From contig JALORN010000001.1 in assembly GCA_025458905.1 (NCBI GenBank), positions 124,001 to 188,000 of the forward strand: a DNA stretch of 64,000 nt, written 5' to 3'. Of the stretch, positions 48,756-58,049 are shown in pieces. The first letter of the stretch is position 1; the number at the start of each line of letters is the position of its first letter. The DNA is from Steroidobacteraceae bacterium (GTDB taxonomy: Bacteria; Pseudomonadota; Gammaproteobacteria; Steroidobacterales; Steroidobacteraceae). The translations under genes and the position numbers were made by a program. The notes beneath the pieces were generated by a model, which worked only from the letters and a program-made list of their open reading frames with translations, was not told the DNA's origin and ran no database searches.

Positions 48756-49005
48756 GCAGGCCCCCCTTCCCGACCCCTTGTTGATTGGTCCATGCACCAT
48801 TCTAGCGAGTTACGCGGGCCGGCCGGATGTTTGCTGAGCCGATGGCCATCGGCCGGCAGACGAACGGACCCGGCCCTGGCGAGGCGCCCCGGTCGCAGCC
48901 CGGCGCCGGGCCGCCCATAATCCGTTGCGCCGGGCCGGCCGCGGAGCGCGGCTTGTGGGCTGGCAGGGCGCCGACGATCATGGCCGGGGAGCCGGAGGTG
49001 GGAAG

Positions 49006-50454
49006 ATGATCGACCGCAGGACGATGTTCGGGGCCATGGCCGCCTCGGTTGCGACGGCGCCGGCCTGGGGCGCGGCGGCGGCAGGCGGTGCGGCGGGACC
49101 GGCCGGGGCGACGCACCCCGGCGCCGCGCCGCGCGGCGCGCGGCCCGACTTCTCGTTCCTGCGCACCGAGCCGCTGGTCAATGCCGAGCGGGCCCGCGCC
49201 GTCATGGCGCGCGCGGGCCTCGACGCCTTCGTGGTCACCCAGCCGGCAAACGTCTTCTACCTCGGCAACCATTGGCCGAACCTCGACCGGATGGGCTTCC
49301 GGCACTCGGTGTTCGTGATCTTCCCGCGCGACCCGCGGCGCCCCGTCGCGCTGGTGATGCAGGGCTTCCTGCACTACTACCGCTATGCCGACGACGTCGA
49401 CATGCCCGACCGCGTCGTGTTCCCGTACACGGCGCCGCTCGCGGCCGGCGCCGACGCCGTCGGCAACACGCCGGACGGCCCGGCGCCGGGGGCGGCGGAC
49501 CCGGGCGGCCGCGAGCCGCCCGCAGCGCCGACCCGCCTGCACCGCATCCTCGACGAGTCGCTGGTGACGCCGCGCGAGCAGCGGCGACGCAGCGTCTCGG
49601 CGGCGGCCGAGCCGCCCTCGGCGACGCCCGACTGGGCGCTCGCCAAGGCGCTGCGCCATCTCGGCCTGGAGAAGGGCACGCTCGGCATCGACGACCCGGT
49701 GGTCGAGGCACTGGTGGCGCGCCGCGGCCTCGCCGCGCGCTGCACCGGCGGCGAGGATGCCCTGCGCCGCACGCGCCTCGTGAAGACACCGGCCGAGCTG
49801 CGGCTGATGCGGCTCGCCGCGCGCAACAACGTCGAGGCGGCCACCCGCACGGTCGCCGCGGTCCGCGAGCTCGGCAGCACCGGCGCAGTGCGCGATCGCT
49901 ACTTCGCCGAGGCGATGCGGCTCGGCAACCAGCCCGTGTTCATCGTCGTCGACGGCTCCTCGTCCGAGATCGCCGACGTGCCGATCCGCGAAGGCCAGGC
50001 GTTCAGCATCGACTGCGTCAGCAGCCTGCTGCACTACCACGGCGACTTCGCGCGGACGATCTTCGTCGGCGAGCCGCACCCGCGGGTGCGGCGCGGCACG
50101 GCCGCGGTGTTCACCGCCTGGCAGGAGATCCGCGGCCAGCTGCGCGCCGGCATGCGCTTCGCCGACGTGCAGCGCATCGGGCGCGAGGCGATGCGGAAGC
50201 AGGGCGCGGACTTCACGGTGAACTTCACGCCCCACAGCGTCGGGCTCTGGCACACCGACCACCCGCAGCCGAGCCTGACCGAGGGCCGCAGCGTCGAGGG
50301 CCTGGTGCTCGAGAAGGACATGGTGCTGAGCGTCGACTGCCCGATCCTCGACACCGGCATGGGCGGCACCGTGCACCTCGAGGACCTGATGCTGATCGCC
50401 GACGACGGCGCGGCGCCGATCCACGACGTGCCGCCGAACGTGTTCGTCGTCTGA
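49006..50454 (+). CDS. Tat-exported M24 metallopeptidase-family protein
   Basis: 482 residues. Tat motif MIDRRTMFGAMAAS and an Ala-rich signal. M24 domain in the C-terminal part: Asp pair in FSIDCVSSLLHYHGDFART, His in NFTPHSVGLWHTD, Glu in TVHLEDLML; the usual Glu of VEPG is Asp (LSVDCPI), as in the 25006 paralogue. Residues 130-210 hold a Pro/Ala/Gly-rich insertion absent from the paralogue. GGAGGTGGGAAG ribosome site. First gene of an operon with P450 (11-bp gap) and nitrilase. Confidence 0.85.
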   Translation: MIDRRTMFGAMAASVATAPAWGAAAAGGAAGPAGATHPGAAPRGARPDFSFLRTEPLVNAERARAVMARAGLDAFVVTQPANVFYLGNHWPNLDRMGFRHSVFVIFPRDPRRPVALVMQGFLHYYRYADDVDMPDRVVFPYTAPLAAGADAVGNTPDGPAPGAADPGGREPPAAPTRLHRILDESLVTPREQRRRSVSAAAEPPSATPDWALAKALRHLGLEKGTLGIDDPVVEALVARRGLAARCTGGEDALRRTRLVKTPAELRLMRLAARNNVEAATRTVAAVRELGSTGAVRDRYFAEAMRLGNQPVFIVVDGSSSEIADVPIREGQAFSIDCVSSLLHYHGDFARTIFVGEPHPRVRRGTAAVFTAWQEIRGQLRAGMRFADVQRIGREAMRKQGADFTVNFTPHSVGLWHTDHPQPSLTEGRSVEGLVLEKDMVLSVDCPILDTGMGGTVHLEDLMLIADDGAAPIHDVPPNVFVV

Positions 50455-50465
50455 CCGGAGGCGCC

Positions 50466-51743
50466 GTGACCGACCCCCGCTACGCCTGCCCGGCCGCGCT
50501 GCGCGGCATGACGATGGCCGACCCGGCGATCAACGAGTGCCCCTACGATTACTACGCGCGGATGCACGCCGAGGCGCCGGTGCACTTCGACGAGAAGATG
50601 GGCCTGTGGCTGGTGACGCGCCATGCCGACATCGTCGAGGCCTCGCACAAGTGGGAGGTGTTCTCGAGCCGGATCGACATGCGCCGCGACGTCTCGACGA
50701 TCGACCCCACCGAGGCCGACCAGCTGTTCCTGCGCGAGGGCTGGCTGGTGGCCGACGTGCTGAGCCAGGTGGACCCGCCGCGTCACACCACCTTCCGCCG
50801 CATGGTCGAGCGGCTGTTCACCGGGCCGGTCGTCAAGCGCATGCACGACTACCTCGACCAGCACGTGCTCGAGCTGATGGCGCCGTTCGAGCGGCGCGGC
50901 CACGCGGACTTCCTGGCCGAGTTCGCGCTGCTGCTGCCGCTCGACGTGATCGCCGACCAGCTGGGGCTGCCGCGCACCGACGGCGCGCTGCTGCGCCGCT
51001 GGAGCGACGCCTTCATCGCCTCCTTCGACCCGACGATCGACGCGGCGCGCAAGCTCGAGCTCTGCCGGATCATCCTCGAGTTCCAGCGCTACTTCGTCGC
51101 CTGGCGGACCCGCAAGGCCGAGCTGCCGGGCGACGACCTGCTGTCGATGCTGGTCGCGACGCGCCGCGAGGACGGCCAGCCGCTCTCGACCGAGGAATAC
51201 CTGGCGCTGTGCGCGCAGCTGATGGTCGCGGGCAGCGAGACCACGCGCAACCACCTGCTGTCGATGATGCTGCTGCTCTGCGACGACCCGGCGCTGCAGC
51301 AACGGCTGCGCGCCGACCCGGCACAGGTGCCGCGCTTCGTCGAGGAGTCGCTGCGCCTCGAGTCGCCGGTGCAGGGGCTCTACCGTCGCACCACGCGCGA
51401 GGTGGAACTCGGCGGCTTGCGGATACCCGCGGGCGCCATCGTGATGGTGATGTTCGGCGCGGCGAACCGCGACCCGGCGATGTTCCCGGAGTCGGCGCGG
51501 CTCGACCTCGGGCGGGCCAACGCCAACCGGCACATGGCCTTCGGCTACGGGATCCACGGCTGCATCGGCCGCACGCTCGCGACCGCCGAGCTCGGCATCG
51601 CGACGCGGCGGCTGCTCGAGCGCCTCGGGCCCATCCGCCTCTCGGCCGCCCATCCGCGCCCGCGGCATGCCTTCCACTTCAACATGCGCGCGCTCGAGTC
51701 GTTGCACATCGAGTTCGACGTGCTGCCGGAGTCCGCCGCATGA
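50466..51743 (+). CDS. Cytochrome P450
   Basis: 425 residues, soluble class I P450 of the CYP101/107-like bacterial type. I-helix oxygen motif LMVAGSETTRNHL, K-helix ExxR in FVEESLRLESPVQG, heme loop FGYGIHGCIGRTLA with the Cys thiolate ligand. GTG start at 50466 with GGAGG just upstream. It needs ferredoxin and reductase, which are not in this window. The substrate is probably the compound processed with the M24 enzyme and nitrilase. Overlaps the next gene (ATGA). Confidence 0.92.
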   Translation: MTDPRYACPAALRGMTMADPAINECPYDYYARMHAEAPVHFDEKMGLWLVTRHADIVEASHKWEVFSSRIDMRRDVSTIDPTEADQLFLREGWLVADVLSQVDPPRHTTFRRMVERLFTGPVVKRMHDYLDQHVLELMAPFERRGHADFLAEFALLLPLDVIADQLGLPRTDGALLRRWSDAFIASFDPTIDAARKLELCRIILEFQRYFVAWRTRKAELPGDDLLSMLVATRREDGQPLSTEEYLALCAQLMVAGSETTRNHLLSMMLLLCDDPALQQRLRADPAQVPRFVEESLRLESPVQGLYRRTTREVELGGLRIPAGAIVMVMFGAANRDPAMFPESARLDLGRANANRHMAFGYGIHGCIGRTLATAELGIATRRLLERLGPIRLSAAHPRPRHAFHFNMRALESLHIEFDVLPESAA

Positions 51744-53614
51744 CCCTGACGATCGCCAGCCTGTCACCGGCACTGCTGCACGGCAGCCAGCCGCAGGTCG
51801 CCGACCGCAACGCCGCGCGGCTCGCGGCCGCGCTGCGCAGCCTGGTGGCAGCGGATTCGGAGCTGCGGATCGCGGTGCTGCCCTTCGGCTGCCTCTCGGG
51901 CGGCGCCGGTCTCGAAGAGCCCTGGTCGGCGACCGGCGCGGTGTCGCAGCTCGCGCCGGTGGCGACGCGGCTCGGCCTGCACCTCGCCGGCGCCGACCGC
52001 TTCGCCGGCGAGGCGCGCGGCTTCGTCGTGGCGCCGGGCCGCGGCGTGGCACTGGAACAGCCCTCGCTCGGCGAGGCGCGCGGCGCGCCCGCGGTACCGG
52101 TGCTCGAGACCGCGGACGGCTGGCTCGCGGTGCTGGTCGGCGACGACGCGCAGCAGCCGGAGTACGCGCGGCTCGCGATGTTCGCCGGCGCCGAGCTGAT
52201 CCTGAACCCCTGCGCGGAACGCCTCGACGAGCGTTCCGAGGCGCGGCGGCTGTCGCGCGGCGCGCGGGCCTGGGAGAACCACGCGGTCGTCGTCGCCGCG
52301 AGCCTCGGTTCGGCCCTCGACGAGCAGGGATTGCCGGCCGCCGCCTTCACCGGGCGCGGCGTGCTCGAGGTCTGGGGCCATTCCGGCCAGCTGCTCGCCG
52401 CGGGCGACGGCCCGGCGGCGACCGCGAGCGTCGACCTGCGCGCGCTGCGCGAGCGGCGGGCGGAACCCTGGGTGAACTTCCCGGCGCAGCTGCGCACCGC
52501 ACTCTATGCGCCCTCCTATGCGGCCGCCGCGCGTGGCGAGCTCGACCCGGGCGCGGCGGCGCGCGCCGCGGCCCCTGCCCCGCCCGCCTACGACGTGCTG
52601 ATGCTGCAGACGCACGAGGCGTTCATCGGCAGCGAGGCGGACCGCGACGCGACCATCGCCGACAACCTCGACCGCGCGTTCGGCCTGGCGCGCCTCTTCT
52701 GCATGCGGCCGACGACGAAGCTGCTGGTGCTGCCCGAGTTCGCGTTGCAGGGCTCGGACGGCCCGCATCCGCAGTCCTACTGGGAGCGGGTGGGCATCCG
52801 CATCCCCGGGCCCGAGACCGCGCGCATCGGCGAGTTCGCCCGGCAGTGCGACGTGTACGTCAGCGCGATGGTGTTCGAGTACGACCCGGAATGGCCGCAG
52901 CGCTACTTCAACACCGCGATCATCGTCTCGCCCGCGGGCGAGGTGATCCTGCGCTACCGCAAGCTGCAGTGCGCCGACCTCAACGGCCTGCTGAACGTGA
53001 CCACGCCCGGCAACGTGTTCTCGCGCTACGTCGAGCGCTACGGCCACGACGCGCTGGTGCCGGTGGTCGACACGCCCATCGGTCGGCTCGGCGCGCTGAT
53101 CTGCTACGACTCGAACTGGCCGGAACTGTGGCGCACGCTCGCGATGAAGGGCGCCGAGGTGATCTGCAACCCGACCAGCGAGATCCACAGCGACCGCCGG
53201 CCCCACTGGTATGCGGCCAAGCGCGCGCACGCCGCGGAGAACCGGCTCTACGTCGCCTCGGCCAATGCCGGCAGCGAGCAGTTCCGCCCGGGCGCGCCGG
53301 TCACCGGCATGAACCGCGGCCATTCGGCGCTGATCGACTACGACGGCCGGCTCGCCGCCTGCGCCGACGGGCCGGGCGTCGTGCCGCTGGTCGGGCGCAT
53401 CGACCTCGGCGCGCTGCGCCGCGCGCGCGCCGCGGCGGCGCAGCGTCCCGGCGCGTTCCGCCCCGAGGCGGTCGCGGATGCCTATGCGCGCTTCGAGGGC
53501 TTCCCGCTCGACTGCTTCCTCGAGCAGCCGATGCTGCAGGCGGCCGAGGGCCCGGCGCGGGTGCGCGCGCACATCGAGCGGCTGTTCGCCAGCGGAGTCT
53601 TCCACCGGCCCTGA
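51740..53614 (+). CDS. Carbon-nitrogen hydrolase with a degenerate N-terminal nitrilase half
   Basis: 624 residues: two nitrilase domains in tandem. The C-terminal half (from about residue 285) has all catalytic residues: Glu in KLLVLPEFALQG, Lys in LRYRKLQCADLNG, Cys in LGALICYDSNWPELW. The N-terminal half keeps the fold landmarks (VLPFGCLSGG, LAVLVGDDAQQPEYARLA and FAGAELILNP) but has Phe for Glu, Gly for Cys and no evident Lys, so it looks non-catalytic. Single-domain members are 270-350 residues. It probably hydrolyses an amide or nitrile of the operon's substrate; the dead half may aid assembly or binding. Confidence 0.88.
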   Translation: MTLTIASLSPALLHGSQPQVADRNAARLAAALRSLVAADSELRIAVLPFGCLSGGAGLEEPWSATGAVSQLAPVATRLGLHLAGADRFAGEARGFVVAPGRGVALEQPSLGEARGAPAVPVLETADGWLAVLVGDDAQQPEYARLAMFAGAELILNPCAERLDERSEARRLSRGARAWENHAVVVAASLGSALDEQGLPAAAFTGRGVLEVWGHSGQLLAAGDGPAATASVDLRALRERRAEPWVNFPAQLRTALYAPSYAAAARGELDPGAAARAAAPAPPAYDVLMLQTHEAFIGSEADRDATIADNLDRAFGLARLFCMRPTTKLLVLPEFALQGSDGPHPQSYWERVGIRIPGPETARIGEFARQCDVYVSAMVFEYDPEWPQRYFNTAIIVSPAGEVILRYRKLQCADLNGLLNVTTPGNVFSRYVERYGHDALVPVVDTPIGRLGALICYDSNWPELWRTLAMKGAEVICNPTSEIHSDRRPHWYAAKRAHAAENRLYVASANAGSEQFRPGAPVTGMNRGHSALIDYDGRLAACADGPGVVPLVGRIDLGALRRARAAAAQRPGAFRPEAVADAYARFEGFPLDCFLEQPMLQAAEGPARVRAHIERLFASGVFHRP

Positions 53615-53630
53615 ACCGGGGCACGAGCCT

Positions 53631-54263
53631 TCAGCCGCGGGCCGGCACTGCCTCCAGGTAGGCATGCAGCATCCCGACGGCCTCGTCGACCAGGCGGCTC
53701 GCCGGCAGGTCCGCGGGCAGTTCCTCGAACAGCAGCGCCGTCTGCAGGGACTGCAGCACGAGGTAGAGGCCGGCCCGCACCGCGACCTCGGGCTGCGGGT
53801 GCGCGATCTCGGCACGACACTCGAGCAGCCAGTCGCGCATCGTCGCCATGCGTGCGCGGGCCGCGTCGAGGTCGGCGGGCCGCAGCGCCAGCTGGGCGTT
53901 GAAGCGGGCGGCGACGAAGGCGCGCAGCAGCCGTCGCCGCAGCAGGTATTGCGCGGCGATGGCGCCCAGCAGCGCCGCGAGCCGCGGCCGCAGCGCGGCG
54001 CGCGCATGCCGCGGATCCTGCAGCAACGCCGCGAGCTGCGCGCTGCCCTGCGCCTCCAGCCGCTGCAGCAGCAGCGGCAGCATCTCGCGCTTGCCGGGAA
54101 AGTGCTTGTAGAAGGCGCCGACGGAGCTGTGCGCCCGGTCGACGATGTCGTCGACCGAGACCTCGCCGTACTCGCGCCCGGCGAGCAGCGCCTCGGCCGC
54201 GGCCAGCAGGCGCTCCCGGGTCCGCTGGCTGCGCGCCTGCTGCGGCACCCGCACGGCTGCCAC
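53631..54263 (-). CDS. TetR-family transcriptional regulator
   Basis: About 210 residues if it starts at GTG 54263 (VAAVRVPQQARSQRTRERLL), the normal TetR length; a longer frame with an ATG at 54398 would add 45 residues of Arg/Pro-rich sequence. HTH region is LLAAAEALLAGREYGEVSVDDIVDRAHSSVGAFYKHFPGKREM, followed by an all-helical ligand domain. Ends 16 bp from the converging nitrilase gene and is divergent from the CPBP gene, which it may control. Confidence 0.82.
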   Translation of the reverse strand: MAAVRVPQQARSQRTRERLLAAAEALLAGREYGEVSVDDIVDRAHSSVGAFYKHFPGKREMLPLLLQRLEAQGSAQLAALLQDPRHARAALRPRLAALLGAIAAQYLLRRRLLRAFVAARFNAQLALRPADLDAARARMATMRDWLLECRAEIAHPQPEVAVRAGLYLVLQSLQTALLFEELPADLPASRLVDEAVGMLHAYLEAVPARG

Positions 54264-54396
54264 GCGCCGCGGCCGCGCGGAGGGCCGCTCGCGGCCCGTT
54301 GCCGCGACGCGCGCCGGGCTCGACGCGGCCTGCGTCGATGGAGAGGTGCGTTCTCCTTTTGCCGGGCTACGGTTCCGGCCAGGAGGTACTGCTGCC

Positions 54397-55056
54397 ATGA
54401 AGACCACCGCAACCGTCGATGCACTGCTGATGATTATCGCCCTCGGGGCCGCGCTCTGGATCGCGAACGCCGCCGCGCTGCCCGGCGCCGGCACCTGGGC
54501 CGTCGCCGCCGGGATCGCCGTCGGGGCCTGGCGCCTGCGGCGTGCCGGCCTCGGATTCGCCGACGTCGGCCTGCGCGGCTCTCCTGCACCCGCCTGGCGC
54601 ACCGCGCTCGGCGCACTCGGGCTGGTCGCGATCGTGATGCTGGCGGTCGGCCTGCTCGTGACGCCGCTCGGCCATGCGCTCGGCTGGCCCGCCCAGGACC
54701 TGTCGCGCTTCGCCTGGATGCGGGGCGACCCGGCCGCCTTCGCCGCCTACCTGCTGCTCGGCTGGGTGGGCGCCGCCTGCGGCGAGGAGCTGCTGTTCCG
54801 CGGGATGTTGATGAACCGGCTGGTCGCCGCTTTCGGCGTCGCGCGGGGCCCGCTGGTGGTCGTGTTGCAGGCCGCGCTGTTCGGCGCCGGCCACGCCTAC
54901 CTCGGCCTGCGCGGGGTCGCAACGGCCACGGTGGTCGGCCTGGTGCTGGGCACGGCCTGGCTGCGCAATGGAGGCCGGCTCGCGCCCCTGGTGCTCGGCC
55001 ACGCCGTGATCGACACCATCAGCCTCACGGCCATCTACGCCGGCGCCGTCCCCTGA
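54397..55056 (+). CDS. CPBP-family intramembrane glutamic endopeptidase
   Basis: 219 residues, six or seven hydrophobic helices. Motifs of the CPBP (Rce1/Abi) family: GEELLFRGML (EExxxR), FGAGHAYLG (His), LGHAVIDT (HxxxD). An AGGAGGT ribosome site stands 9 bases before the ATG. In bacteria the roles vary (immunity to bacteriocins, membrane-protein processing). Its last 22 bases overlap the converging kinase gene. Confidence 0.88.
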   Translation: MKTTATVDALLMIIALGAALWIANAAALPGAGTWAVAAGIAVGAWRLRRAGLGFADVGLRGSPAPAWRTALGALGLVAIVMLAVGLLVTPLGHALGWPAQDLSRFAWMRGDPAAFAAYLLLGWVGAACGEELLFRGMLMNRLVAAFGVARGPLVVVLQAALFGAGHAYLGLRGVATATVVGLVLGTAWLRNGGRLAPLVLGHAVIDTISLTAIYAGAVP

Positions 55057-58049
55057 GCGGCGGGGCGCGGCGCCCGCGGCGCGGCCAGCTGGCGCAGCAC
55101 CCCGACCAGCTGCGCCACCTGGTAGGGCTTGGAGAGGTGGGCCTGGTAGCCGGCCTCGAGGCATCGCGCCCGGTCCACCTCGCGCGCGAAGGCAGTCAGC
55201 GCGAGCGCCCCGAGCCGCTCGGGCCCGAGGCCGAGGGACTCGCGCACCAGGCGCATCAGCGCGTAGCCATCGGTGCCGGGCAGGCCGATGTCGCTGACCA
55301 GGAGATCGAAGGCATCCGGCGCCCGCGCATCGGCGCCATCGTCGGCGACCGGGCCCGCGACGGGGCCCAAGGCCCGGCCCGCGGCGGTGCCCGCGAGGGT
55401 CGCGCGCAGCTGCTCGACCGCGCCCGCCGCGGACTCGACGGCGACCACCTGCGCCCCGTACTCCTCGAGCACGCGGGCGATGTAGGCGCGCATCGACGGC
55501 TCGTCCTCGACCGCGAGCACCCGCAGGCCCGCGAGCGCGCCGGCCTCGAGGATCTCGGCCGCGCCCTGCCCCGCTGCGCCGGCGCCCTCGCCGAGCGCCG
55601 CCGGATCGAGCGCCGGCAGCCGGATCGAGAAGGTCGCACCACGGCCCGGCCCTTCGCTGTGCGCGTGCACGGTGCCGCCGTGCATCTCGACCAGCTGCCG
55701 CACCACCGACAATCCGAGCCCGAGCCCGCCGTGGCGCCGTGCCGCGCCGGCGTCGGCCTGGCGGAAGCGGTCGAACAGGTGCGGCAGGAAGTCCGGAGCG
55801 ATGCCCTCGCCGCTGTCGCGCACGCTGACCTCGTAGCCGGCCTCGAGAGGCGCCAGCGCCACCTCGATCCGGCCGCCGGAGGGCGTGAACTTGAGCGCGT
55901 TCGACAGCAGGTTGCCGAGCACCTGGTGCAGGCGCCCGGCCTCGGCCCTCACCCAGGCCGGCAGCGTCGCGACCGACGGCCGCAACGCGAGCTCGATGCC
56001 GCGCCCCTGGGCGGTCGGCGCCTGCCCGTCCACGGCGTCGACCACGACCTGCCACAGGTCGACCGGGCGCACGTCGAGCGTCAGCTTGCCGGAGACGATG
56101 CGACTCATGTCCAGCAGGTCGGTGATCAGCTGCGACTGCGCGAACGCGTTGTCCATGATCACCTTCAGGCCGCGGCGCAGGTCCGGGTCGGCCGCCTCGA
56201 AGCGCCGCTGCAGCAGCCGGCTCCACGAGATGATCACCGACAGCGGCGTACGCAGTTCGTGCGACAGCGTCGCGAGGAACTCGTCCTTGGCGCGCGTCGC
56301 CGCCTCGGCCGCGCTGCGCGCCGCGCGCTCGCTCTCCAGCAGGCCCTCGCGCTCGGCCTCGAGTCGCTTGCGCTCGGTGATGTCGAGGGTGATGCCGACG
56401 AAGCGGTCGCCGCCGCCGGCCTGCTGGATCACGCGGCCGAAGGCGGCCACCCAGCGCAGCTCGCCGGTGTCGGCGCGCGTGATGCGGTACTCGGGGCGGA
56501 ACACGCCGCCGGTCGCCCGGGCCTGCGCAGCCGCGGCGAGCACCGGCGCCAGGTCTTCAGGGTGCAGCCGCGCGCTGAACGTGCCGCCGGGCACCTGCCC
56601 GTCGGCGGTCGGCGCGAGGCCGAAGATCCGGAACTGCGACTCCGACCAGCGCGCATCGTGGGTGATGACGTCGGCCTCCCAGATCCCGAGCCCCACGCCC
56701 TCGGTCGCGAGCCGCATCCGCGCCTCGCTCTGGCGCAGCGCGCGCACCGCGCGCGCCCGTTCCGACGACGACCAGGTGCGCTCGGCGACCTCGCGCACCA
56801 GCTGCATCTCGTCCTCGGTCCAGCGCCGCGGCCGCGGCTCGTGCACGTAGAGCAGCGCGACCAGGCGCCCGGCCTTGACGAGCGGTGCGGCGAGGCTCGC
56901 GCGCACGCCGCTGCGCGCCGCGTCGGACTCGGCGGCGCACCGCCCGAGGCGCGGGTCGTCGAGCACGTCGTCGAGCCGCAGCACGTGGCCGGCGCGCAGC
57001 TGCCCGAGCAAGGCGCCGCCGGGATCGCCCAGGCGATGCCGTCCACGTGCCTCGGGCAGCGTCCCGTCGTCCCACCCGGGAGCGAGGTGCACGTACTCAC
57101 CGCCCTCGTCGAGCTCGGCGTAGCCGCAGCGCGCGGCCCGCAGGTGCTGCCCGAGCATCCCGGCGGCGGCCTGCATCGCCTCGTGCGGGTCGGTCAGCGA
57201 ACGCAGGCGGTCGCCGAGCGCGAGCAGGAACGCTTGCCGGGCCTGCAGGCGACGCAGCTGCTGCTCGGCGCGGCGGCGCTCCGAGAGGTCCGCGAACGAG
57301 ACCGCGATGCCGTCGTCGGCGCGCGTCGCGACGATCCGCAGGTCGAGCTCGAGTCCCTCGTGCGTGTACACCAACTCGCGCGACCACGTCCGGCCGGAGT
57401 CGACGACGTCCACGTAGGCATCGAACAGGCCCTCGTCCCGGTTGCCCGGCATCTCGGCGAGCAGGCTGCGCCCGGAGAACCAGCCACGCGGCCGGCCGAC
57501 GATCCGTGCGGCGGCCTCGTTGCAGTACACCCAGACGAAGTCCACGACGCGCCCCCCGGCGTCGCGCACGCTGCGCAGCACCATGAAGCCGTCGATCGCC
57601 GACTCGTGCACGGCGCGGAACTGCGCCTCGATGTCGGTGATCGTGCCGAACCAGCGCAGCACGCGGCCGTCGCCCCCGCGCACCGGCAGCGCCCGCGCCA
57701 GCTGCCAGCGCCAGGCGCCGTCGCGGCGGCGCAGCCGGAAGTCGGCCTCGTACGGCTCGCCGGCGCCGAGTGCGCGACGCCACAGCAGCAGCGTCCGCTC
57801 GCGATCGTCCGGATGCAGCAACGCATGCCGCACCTGCGGCGACGGCTCCTCGACCCCGGTGTACTCCGCCCAGCGGCGGTTGGTGACCTCGTTCGAGCCG
57901 TCGGCCTCGCAGGTCCAGACGATCTGCGGCAGCGCGTCGATCAGCGCCATCGACTCGGCCGGGTCGGCGCCGATCGCCGGCACGGACGCCGGCGCGCGCG
58001 CCAGCGACGCGCCGCGGTGGCCGTCCTTCGGTAGCGGTTCGAAGCCCAT
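55035..58049 (-). CDS. Multi-sensor hybrid histidine kinase (PAS-PAS-GAF-PAS-HK-REC)
   Basis: 1004 residues, soluble. PAS 1 (LIDALPQIVWTCEADG to FGTITDIEAQ), PAS 2 (ESAIDGFMVLRSVRDAGG to VSFADLSERRR), GAF-like (AAAGMLGQHLRAARCGYAEL to LLYVHEP), PAS 3 (RMRLATEGVGLGIWEADV to FVGITLDITERK), HisKA with FLATLSHELRTPLSVI, HATPase with NALKFTPSGG, VRDSGEGIAP and GLGLGLSVVRQL, receiver with LRVLAVEDEP and phospho-acceptor Asp in LLVSDIGLPGTDGYAL. The receiver has an Ala/Gly-rich insert of about 30 residues before the acceptor strand. Start MGFEPLPKDG has a weak AGGA site; a much longer frame upstream is antisense to the flavoprotein. Confidence 0.88.
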   Translation of the reverse strand: MGFEPLPKDGHRGASLARAPASVPAIGADPAESMALIDALPQIVWTCEADGSNEVTNRRWAEYTGVEEPSPQVRHALLHPDDRERTLLLWRRALGAGEPYEADFRLRRRDGAWRWQLARALPVRGGDGRVLRWFGTITDIEAQFRAVHESAIDGFMVLRSVRDAGGRVVDFVWVYCNEAAARIVGRPRGWFSGRSLLAEMPGNRDEGLFDAYVDVVDSGRTWSRELVYTHEGLELDLRIVATRADDGIAVSFADLSERRRAEQQLRRLQARQAFLLALGDRLRSLTDPHEAMQAAAGMLGQHLRAARCGYAELDEGGEYVHLAPGWDDGTLPEARGRHRLGDPGGALLGQLRAGHVLRLDDVLDDPRLGRCAAESDAARSGVRASLAAPLVKAGRLVALLYVHEPRPRRWTEDEMQLVREVAERTWSSSERARAVRALRQSEARMRLATEGVGLGIWEADVITHDARWSESQFRIFGLAPTADGQVPGGTFSARLHPEDLAPVLAAAAQARATGGVFRPEYRITRADTGELRWVAAFGRVIQQAGGGDRFVGITLDITERKRLEAEREGLLESERAARSAAEAATRAKDEFLATLSHELRTPLSVIISWSRLLQRRFEAADPDLRRGLKVIMDNAFAQSQLITDLLDMSRIVSGKLTLDVRPVDLWQVVVDAVDGQAPTAQGRGIELALRPSVATLPAWVRAEAGRLHQVLGNLLSNALKFTPSGGRIEVALAPLEAGYEVSVRDSGEGIAPDFLPHLFDRFRQADAGAARRHGGLGLGLSVVRQLVEMHGGTVHAHSEGPGRGATFSIRLPALDPAALGEGAGAAGQGAAEILEAGALAGLRVLAVEDEPSMRAYIARVLEEYGAQVVAVESAAGAVEQLRATLAGTAAGRALGPVAGPVADDGADARAPDAFDLLVSDIGLPGTDGYALMRLVRESLGLGPERLGALALTAFAREVDRARCLEAGYQAHLSKPYQVAQLVGVLRQLAAPRAPRPAAQGTAPA

